Below, one piece after another: positions 57,216 through 64,000 of a DNA stretch of 64,000 nt (positions within the stretch are counted from its first letter, which is position 1; each line of letters opens with the position of its first letter). Position numbers and translations under genes: made by a program. This stretch comes from Ipomoea triloba (Eukaryota; Streptophyta; Magnoliopsida; Solanales; Convolvulaceae), in contig NC_044919.1 of NCBI RefSeq assembly GCF_003576645.1, positions 23,768,712 through 23,832,711 of the forward strand, given 5' to 3'. The notes beneath the pieces are model-generated. The model did not search any database. It saw only the letters and a list, made by a program, of their open reading frames with translations, and was not told the DNA's origin.

Positions 57216-58030
57216 TAACTACTTGGGGAGGATTTGTGGACAAATAAGACATTCAAATAACCCAATAAATTGAAGTTGGAAATTACCCCGTAATACTTTT
57301 TGGACTACATCACAGTTGTTCACTTTAAAGGTAAATCATATCTCTTTATTAATATGATTTAAAATGTATACATTTTTATTACCAAAAGTAGTACTCCGTT
57401 TTATTTATACTACTAACTATTTAGACTATCGTTTTACAAAATTGCAAACATTTATTTTATATATGTGTGTGCGTGTATGTATATATATATATATATATAT
57501 ATATAATTCTTTTATCTTTTGTTTTTTATTACAAATTTTTTTTATCAAGTTTCGTGGTGAATCCGGGTTTATGCAGTTTTTCGTCTGCAGTGATGAAATG
57601 TTATTAGCGTTAATGAGAAATTATGCGTTGGACATGGGGAGAGAAAGAAGTTTTAATGTGTAGAGTAATTGACAAATATAATCCCATGAATAAAATGATT
57701 TATTAGCTAACTTTTTAATTATACAATTCTAGGGACTAAATGTGCCACATTATAAACAATTGAAGGACTATGTTTGTTCAAATCAATTTACAGGGGCCAA
57801 ATTTCCAAATGTAAAACAATTCAGGGGCCAAAAGTGCCGTTTTCCCTTTATTTTAATAACAAATATAATCAACCTCTCATATATTATCTTACATTCATAT
57901 ACTTTGAATTACCAATTTAAATAAACAAATTCTTCATTCAATTACATATGCATAAACATCTCCTATATAATCTTATATTGATATTCTTTGAAGTACTTAT
58001 TTAAAAATAAACATTCGGCATTATCCTATC
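57216..58030. other. Gene-free stretch
   Basis: Contains a TA microsatellite at 57480-57505 and a stretch (57720-57845) with gggactaaatgtgcc and ggggccaaaagtgcc words resembling a foldback-element arm, but no mirrored arm is seen. Confidence 0.45.
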
Positions 58031-58054
58031 CGCGCAACGCGCGTGAAAAACTAG
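58031..58054 (+). mobile_element. Helitron-like 3' terminus
   Basis: Hairpin cgcgc-aac-gcgcg, then tgaaaaa and the terminal CTAG followed by T. Same signature as 8803-8830 but a different hairpin. No 5' end assigned. Confidence 0.55.
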
Positions 58055-58182
58055 TTAATTCCTATATAAAGCCATTTAATCCATTGTCTTGAAATTAACC
58101 TACATCTATATTGTAATTTATATATATGTTGATAAGAATAAATGAAAAATCTCTGGTTATTATTGGGTCTCTATTATATTAT

Positions 58183-58420
58183 GCACTACAAGAAAAATCG
58201 CGATTCGCGACGGAAACAGTCAAATTGTCGCGAAACAGGTTTTGCGACGGAATCACGACGGAATCCATTCTGTTGCTTATTGGTTCGTCGTATCTTCGTT
58301 TGCAACGGAAAAAAAAATCGGTCGCGAAATATGGCGACGGAAAAATTCCGTCGTGAATTAGCGACAAGAACTTTTTTCCATTGCAATTTGGCAACGGAAA
58401 ATAATTTTGTCACTTATTCA
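58183..58420 (+). mobile_element. CACTA-like left end with gcgacggaa subterminal repeats
   Basis: CACTACAAGAAAAATCGCG is a typical CACTA terminus. It is followed by repeated cgacgga/tgtcgcga words in both orientations, as in CACTA subterminal regions. No right CACTA end was found nearby; a second cluster of the same words is at 62583-62718. Confidence 0.7.
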
Positions 58421-59326
58421 GCCTCTACATTTTACTTTTATCTTCAATATACTGTGTTCCTAAACAACTCACCCGTTATGAGCTAATTGGTCAACGAGCC
58501 TCACATTCTAACATGTTATTAACATGCTCAACCCTAGTGAACGATAATTTTATAAGTTTTCTATGCCTTGTTATTTCCGGTTGCCTCAAATTGCATATGT
58601 ATATGTTCTGTGAATTTATACACATGATGATATGATTATATTTTCTGAGATTCTGCCTACTGTTTGTTATTATCTATATGCATTGGTAGTTTCATGTTCA
58701 TATTATGTTTACTTTCTGAGATATACTGTATATTGTTTATTGTCATTCCTCAGTTTATTCTATGTTTTTTCCTTTCTGCTCAACATAACTATGTTTCCTA
58801 TTCTTTTTCACAAAAAAAAAATAGATTTTATTTTCAATACTAGAAATTTTTATTCTCGGGATATCGGTTTCTCTGAACACATATTCAACTGAAGTTTTTA
58901 CGAGAACCATTTTTTTTATATATATATATAATCAAAACAAAAAAAATAAGCGTTTTTTTTTATGTATATACGTTTTTTATCAAAAAAAAAAAACACAAAA
59001 TATATATCAAACCTATCGTTTTTTTTTTCTCCTTCTTCTTTCTTCCTTCACCATCCCCGCCCCCCTCCCCCCTCCTGGCTTCTTCCTACGTCGGCGGCTC
59101 AGCCTAGCGGCAGCAACAACGGCTGATGGTGATCCCCCCGTCCTACAGTGATAGTAGGCGCTTCAGTGGCGACCGACGGTGGCTTGCGTACCTACGGTGT
59201 TCGGGGGTAATGGCGTTTGGCAGATCCGGCGGCAATGGCAGATGAAGGCTCGCGTGAATAGCTTTCCATAACGTCACATTTTTTAACGGAAGGGCTTTAA
59301 TAAAAGATATATATTAACATACATAT
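58421..59326. other. Gene-free stretch
   Basis: AT-rich, then a GC-richer patch (59040-59260, ctacgtcggcggctc and similar) without convincing coding content. Confidence 0.5.
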
Positions 59327-59335
59327 CTCAAAAAT

Positions 59336-59869
59336 GGCAAATTATACCCTACACCACGGTGCACATAGCAATGTGCACCACGTAGGATGTATTTATGTTT
59401 ATATTCTGTGTATTCCAGACAATCATTCTGTGTATTCTAGGCAACCGTTCTGTGTATTCAAGGCAACCGTTCTGTGTATTCATGTTAGTAACACATGTTG
59501 TGATGTGTTTGTGCATTCGAATGTTTAGGAGGATGAATTCTGTGTATTTTGTGTCAATATTCTGTGTATTCATGTTATTAACACAAGTTGTGATGTGTTT
59601 GTGCATTCGAATGTTAGGAGGATGAATTCTGTGTATTTTGTGTCAATATTCTGTGTATTCTGGGCAAACATTCTGTGTATTCTAGGCAAACAGTCTGTGT
59701 ATTCTAGGCAAACGTTATGTGTATTCTAGATAATGATTATGTGTATTATAGATAATGAATTTCGTGGAGTCATTCGCGTCCGCGTCCGCGTCCACTAACA
59801 TCAAAACGACGTCGTTTACGTTCGTGGTGCACATTGCTATGCGCACCGTGGTGCAGGGTATAACGATTG
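59336..59869. mobile_element. Foldback element carrying a minisatellite
   Basis: Ends: left ggcaaattataccctacacc, right reverse complement caatcgttataccctgcacc, each followed by acggtgcacat(a)gcaatgtgcacc. A perfect 9-bp duplication ctcaaaaat flanks it (59327-59335 and 59870-59878). The interior (59400-59760) is a minisatellite of about 22 bp (ttctgtgtattctaggcaaac), plus a near-perfect tandem duplication of a ~90-bp segment (atgttagtaacacatgttg...). No ORF of meaning. Confidence 0.88.
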
Positions 59870-60224
59870 CTCAAAAATAATAAAGGATTAAAAAGAAGGA
59901 AATATTATAGCCCAGTTTAATTTTATGGGCCATCTTCACTATTTTTAGCATAGGCTCATTCCTTAAAAGAAAATAAATAAAAATGCCTATTCTAATTTTA
60001 GTATGTTTGGGCCTTTATTTATTTAAATGAAAGAGTTAATTCCACTTTTGGTCCTAGACTTATTAGGGGTTTGCCAGATTTGTCCTCCATAATTAAAATG
60101 GTCAGATTCTAGCCACGCTTTTTGGTCGTTGGACACTTTTAGTCCTCCGTGACTTGTGCCGTCTGTTGACTGTCAATTGGAAGGGCTTTTCTGTCATTTT
60201 ATGTTGTCTTCTTCTAATTCTGTG

Positions 60225-60625
60225 AGAGACGAGCCATTGGCGCTGAAGGCAACCGCTCTCCCAAAGCAAGCATACCAGCGAGTACACCAGTAACAATTGA
60301 TGCAACCGCAGCACAAGTGGACACTACAATTGCTCTCCCATGCTTCAAACCGCGTGTCTGATACACAAACCCAGGAGCGCTACATCATATGTTGATAGAG
60401 ATACAAAGGGGTACCAGCAATTTCGAAAAGCCTTGCTCCAAAAATAAAAACCCAATTTTCGATATAACAGATGACATCCCAAACAAAATGCCAGACTCCA
60501 AGCCGTAAATTATTTCCTCAATCACTTCGTATTGTACCAACTCTTGTTCTCTTCGCTGGCGTCTATAGATACGAAGCCAACCATTAAGGAGTACAAACAA
60601 GAATGCAACAGCAATTCCTCCATTT
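60225..60625 (-). pseudogene. Captured fragment of a NIPA-type magnesium transporter gene
   Basis: Minus strand, reading leftwards: NGWLRIYRRQR, then EVIEEIIYGLESGILFGM and SSVISKIGFLFLEQGFSKLL, then an in-frame TGA where homologues have a cysteine, then APGFVYQTRGLKHGRAIVV, STCAAVASIVTGVLAGM and LALGERLPSAP. I recognise these as transmembrane blocks of plant NIPA8/9-like (DUF803) Mg transporters, from memory of the family. Only a C-terminal part is present and it is interrupted, so it is not functional here. Confidence 0.82.
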
Positions 60626-60884
60626 TAGTGGTTGTTTTGCGCGAAAACACGAACAGAGTTGAACAAAGTTTACGGAGATCTAATTCACTGTGAATAGAGT
60701 CCAACCAATAATTTCACACCTTTGAATTTGAAACCAGTTTCCCTTCAGAGTTCATGGAGATCTAATTCACGGTCAACAGAGTCCAACCAATAATTTCACA
60801 CCTTTGAATTTGAAACCAATTTCCCTTCACTCCCCTGTTTGCGTGTCTTTAAGGCAACCCATAGGAAATCTTTTGTACGAAGCA

Positions 60885-61419
60885 TTAGTTAGCGTGAGTT
60901 TCACCAAGTTCCTCGCGGCTTTCCCGGAGGTTTTTGAAGTTTCTCTCAGCGATCTAATGGACCATACAATGGGGAAGATGATGGCGCAGCAGCAAACGAT
61001 GTCGATGATTAAGAATACTTGGTTCCAGGTGACCCAATCTTTGATTCATGAAGGGACCGGTTTCGCCGATCACGACGGAAGTTTGTTCTCGGCGGCGCGG
61101 TTCCGGTGACCTTCACAAAATGGTTGTCTTCGGCGGCGCAGAGGAGATTTAGGGCTTTCATCATCAGGAGAAGCGCCATTAATAGATGGATCCGGTGCAC
61201 CGATCGATTGGCGCAGCAGATCTGCGTCCAGAAGCCGATGAATTCGAAATAGATGAGGGAGAAGAGGAAGTAGAGAGCGGGGGTGGGGTGAGGCCGTCGG
61301 AGAGGTAATCCTTGGTACGACCTTTCCGGTCGAGATTATAATGCTCGGTGCGGACGTCCATGGAGACCTTCGATTTTGGCGCACAATTCGCAAAGAAAAG
61401 GGAGTTGTAGCTGAAAACA
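60885..61419 (-). pseudogene. Captured fragment of a lung-seven-transmembrane receptor-like gene
   Basis: Minus strand, reading leftwards: a short part before MDVRTEHYNLDRKG, then ALYFLFSLIYFEFIGFWTQ-like text, VHRIHLLMALLLMMKALNL, CAAEDNHFVKVTG, then a jump to VVIGETGPF, and after a frameshift FLIIDIVCCCAIIFPIVWS, IRSLRETSKTSGKAARNL. These match plant candidate GPCR proteins of the CAND6/7 (LU7TM) family as I recall them. About 60 residues between VTG and VVIG are missing, so the fragment is internally deleted and frameshifted. Confidence 0.82.
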
Positions 61420-61603
61420 ACATAAAAAGACCAAAAAGCCCTTCTAATTCACGGTCCACAAACGGTACAAGTCACGGAGGACTAGAAGTGTCCAACTATC
61501 AAAAAGCGTGGCTAGAATCTGACCATTTTTATTATGGAGGACTAAAATTGGAATATGCCTAATAAGTCTAGGACCAAAAGTGGAATTAACTCTAAATGAA
61601 ATA

Positions 61604-61856
61604 GGCTACACACTATTGGTCCACACAGTTGCGCGAATCATACTATCAAATAATGTACATTTAGTACACAAATAATGTACTTTTAGTATATTAAAAATAT
61701 ACATTATATTCAGGGAAAGTACATTATTTGAGTATTGAAAGTATATTATTTTGTATAACGTATACTCAGTACACGAATAATGTACTTTTAATATATTAAA
61801 AATGTACTTTTTGTTATGATACACACAGCACTATGTGGACCATGGTCCACACAATA
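61604..61856. repeat. Foldback element with GGTCCACA ends
   Basis: The left end ggctacacactattggtcc and right end (reverse complement ggcaaattattgtgtggacc) are inverted, each next to an acacag-type palindrome. The interior repeats aataatgtacttttagta(tatt) words. No clear target duplication. It abuts the Pack-MULE duplication. Confidence 0.65.
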
Positions 61857-61907
61857 ATTTGCCCACACTATTTCCTTGGTCCTCATATGAGTATTGATTT
61901 TTCTTGT

Positions 61908-62582
61908 AGAAATATGGTTGCTATCGATGGGAACAATTTCCTCACCTGGGCTCTCGATGTTGAGATCTATCTCACATCCACCGAACTACAAGACACTATA
62001 TTGTTTCAAGGATATTCGGTTGAACGGTTTGCACATCGAAACAAAAACAAAAAACAGCTCCTAATTAATATCTTGTTATGACCTAAATAGTCAATGGGAG
62101 GAAACAGGAAATCGAAGAACTTCCTTCCTTTTCATCAGGCATGTATTATTCGTATATTAGACCTCAAATCTCTTGCGTTACACTCGCAGTAAAACTTAAG
62201 GACACACATTCTTTCAGCTTATGGCATGACCGCTTGGGTCAACCTGGGCAAACTATGATAGACCCGATACTTTCAAATTCAACTGGACACAACCTCCTTA
62301 GGACGAATATTCTTTCTCCAAAAGATTGCACTTGTGTTCCTTATGTAAAGGGTAAACTCATTATTCATCCTCGCGTCCTAAGATTGGTTGTGAGTCACTC
62401 GTTTTCCTACAAAGGTTACATGGCGACATTTGTGGACCAATACACCCTTCTTCTAGGCTATTTCGACATTTTATGGTCCTTATTGATGCTTTCACCCAAT
62501 GGACACATGTGTGCCTACTGTCCACTCGAATATGGCATTCGCAAAATTCAAGAGCCAAATCATTAAATTGAATGCAAATTCC
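61908..62582 (+). pseudogene. Ty1/copia gag and gag-pre-integrase fragment (+ strand)
   Basis: MVAIDGNNFLTWALDVEIYL (61912 onward) is the copia gag start. 62141-62566 then gives LWHDRLGQPGQTMIDPIL and CVPYVKGKLIIHPRV (gag-pre-integrase), and after a frameshift the integrase-core text HGDICGPIHP, MVLIDAFTQWTHVCLL. It stops abruptly at about 62582 where CACTA-like repeats begin. Dead fragment. Confidence 0.82.
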
Positions 62583-62718
62583 GGAATAACAACAGATTTA
62601 GTGACGGATTCATTCCGTTGCTAATTTGACGACAGAATAGAGACGGTTTAGTGACGAATTTACTTATTTTTAAAAAATTGAAGGTTAGCGACGGGATTTT
62701 ATGACGAAAAAATTGAAG
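62583..62718. repeat. CACTA-like subterminal repeat cluster
   Basis: Words ggaataacaaca, tttagtgacggattcattccg, gacggtttagtgacgaatt and gcgacgggattttatgacg, similar to the cluster after 58183. It separates the + strand copia fragment from the minus-strand one. Confidence 0.5.
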
Positions 62719-64000
62719 TAGCTCGTCTTGCATTGCATTGATCCAACACTCATCTCTTAAAGCCTCACTCACATTTTTCGGTTCAATCAATGAAATGTAA
62801 CATGAGTATCATAACATTTCACGATAGCTTTTCTTTTCTTTGTCTTTAGTGCGGATTCCAGAACTTACTTCTCTGATCACATTTTCTATTGGATGATTTT
62901 TCTGAACCCTAGTTAACGGTCCTTTAGAACATTCAACTTGTTCTTGTACGTTTTCTTCTCGATTCGCAGAGGTATTTGTGGTACATGTCGGCTCTTCATC
63001 ATCTTTCTTCTGTGGTGTTGAGATTGCATCATCAACTGTCACATTCACTGATTCCATGATAGTATTTGTCCTTTTGTTGAATACTCGATATGCCTTGCTG
63101 TTTGTGGAGTATCTAAGAAATACACCTTCATCGCTTTTGACCTTGAATTTTCCTTTTGAATCCCTATCATTCAGAATATAACAAACATTTCCGAATATGT
63201 GAAAATATTTTAGATTTGGTGTCCTGCCTTTCCATATCTCGTAAGAAGTCTTCTTAGTGTTTGTTCTTAAGAAAACTCTGTTAGTAATGTGACACGCAGT
63301 GTTCATGGCCTCTGCCCAAAATCGTTGAGATGATTGTTTTGCAACGAACATAACTCTACCCATTTCTTGTAAAGTTATGTTTTTCCTTTCCACTACCCCA
63401 ATCCGTTGTGGAGTTTTAGGAGCAGAGAACTCATGCAAAATTCCTTGTGCATCACAAAAATTACTGAAATCAACATTTTCAAATTCAAGCTCATGATCAC
63501 TTTTAATCCAAACAATGTGTCCTATCGAGCTATCTTTTTCTGTTTGTAGTCTTAGGCACAGTTTGACGAAAACACTAAAGGTGTCAGATTTTTCTCTAAA
63601 AAAGTCAATCCAAGTAAACCTAGAAAAATCATCTACACAAACAAACACATACTTCTTTCCTCCAAAACTCTCAACTTGAGTAGGTTCTTTTAGATCCATG
63701 TGAAGAAGTTCAAGAACTTTTGTAGTGGGTATGTGTACTAACCTTTTGTGATGAACTCTTGTTTGCTTACCACGTTGACACGGTCCACAGACGTGTAAAT
63801 CACTGTTGAAGTTTAACTTAGGTACACCTCTCACAGCTTCAGAACTCATGAGATTGTGCATGTCTTGATAGTTCAAATGTCCAAGCTTGTAGTGCTAAAT
63901 CTCACTTTCCTCTGTCACAAAACTATTGTTGCACACAGTTGCAGATTTGATCATGTAGCAATTATCTGAGGTTCTAACACCTTCCATGACTACAACAATG
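62719..64000 (-). pseudogene. Minus-strand Ty1/copia integrase and start of RT (to the right edge)
   Basis: Reading leftwards from 64000: gag-pre-integrase (a stop replaces the usual tryptophan in the LWH motif, then YKLGHLNYQDMHNL), a 355-codon integrase frame (63876-62809) with CGPCQRGKQTRVHHK, LLHMDLKEPTQVESFGGKKY, VDDFSRFTWIDF, IKSDHELEFEN, ERKNITLQEMGRVMF and LRYST-like text, then IEPKNVSEALRDECWINAMQDELLQF (RT start), broken by a TGA after YREML. It ends at 62718. The catalytic Asp, Asp and Glu of integrase appear to be kept. Confidence 0.88.

Larger units (their letters stand above)
60033..61592. mobile_element. Pack-MULE carrying fragments of two host genes
   Basis: Long terminal inverted repeats of about 180 bp, each starting gagttaattccacttttgg, flanked by a perfect 9-bp duplication taaatgaaa (60024-60032 and 61593-61601): a Mutator-like element. 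Instead of transposase, the interior contains pieces of two unrelated host genes (60225-60625 and 60885-61419), both on the minus strand, separated by a tandemly duplicated ~90-bp segment (gagatctaattcac..., tttcccttca). This is the definition of a Pack-MULE. Confidence 0.93.

Noticed and set aside
57364..57663. 99-codon ORF ending SDEMLLALMRNYALDMG
   Set aside because: Contains a poly-(YI) tract from a TA microsatellite and no recognised domain; insufficient to call a gene.
60804..61109. 101-codon plus-strand ORF in the Pack-MULE
   Set aside because: It is antisense to the captured receptor-like fragment, whose minus-strand text matches a known family; the + reading matches nothing.
1..64000. 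tRNA or rRNA genes
   Set aside because: No cloverleaf with both A and B boxes outside the SINE copies, and no rRNA-like sequence noticed by eye; a covariance search was not possible.

Overview
The window is eukaryotic nuclear DNA from a flowering plant. It carries intron-bearing genes whose products match plant families (TEN1, a clade-E-like PP2C, a HIPP metal-binding protein) in AT-rich DNA packed with plant transposons: Ty1/copia, Ty3/gypsy, a LINE with an RNase H domain, hAT, Mutator-like, PIF/Harbinger, CACTA and Stowaway elements, and a tRNA-derived SINE. It looks like a eudicot; Convolvulaceae or a relative is only an impression from repeat style. There are no bacterial features and no CRISPR array. 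I recognised no tRNA or rRNA gene.

Layout. 1-3.7 kb: decayed + strand Ty1/copia with a hAT element in its RNase H region. 3.8-7.15 kb: decayed minus-strand copia with a 3' LTR. 7.15-8.1 kb: minus-strand LINE fragment. 9.04-14.02 kb: minus-strand copia with short LTRs, interrupted in gag by a hAT element with a perfect 8-bp target duplication. 14.3-15.9 kb: foldback and TIR elements around a 498-N gap. 16.19-17.71 kb: TEN1 gene, three coding exons. 17.7-23.9 kb: small DNA transposons and a SINE. 23.97-26.96 kb: PP2C gene with a probable leader intron and an upstream ORF. 29.45-38.05 kb: a nest of Harbinger-like element, Harbinger-like element, then a 7.3-kb LTR retrotransposon without gag or pol. 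39.73-45.71 kb: an apparently intact LINE with an 18-bp perfect target duplication. 48.38-49.60 kb: HIPP gene with two compensating frameshifts. 51.34-56.5 kb: Ty3/gypsy LTR, tRNA-Asp-type primer site and remnant interior with a CACTA element inside. 59.3-61.6 kb: a foldback element and a Pack-MULE holding fragments of two host genes (a seven-transmembrane receptor-like gene and a NIPA-type magnesium transporter gene). 61.9-64 kb: copia fragments on both strands.

The three host genes show no operon-like relation. They are islands between transposons, and the introns of all three contain repeats. The most useful results are element boundaries fixed by target-site duplications, the nested insertion history, the Pack-MULE that appears to share its terminal sequence with small foldback elements elsewhere in the window, the LINE whose two ORFs are separated by one in-frame TGA, and the non-autonomous LTR element. 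I did not find a clearly new biochemical system.
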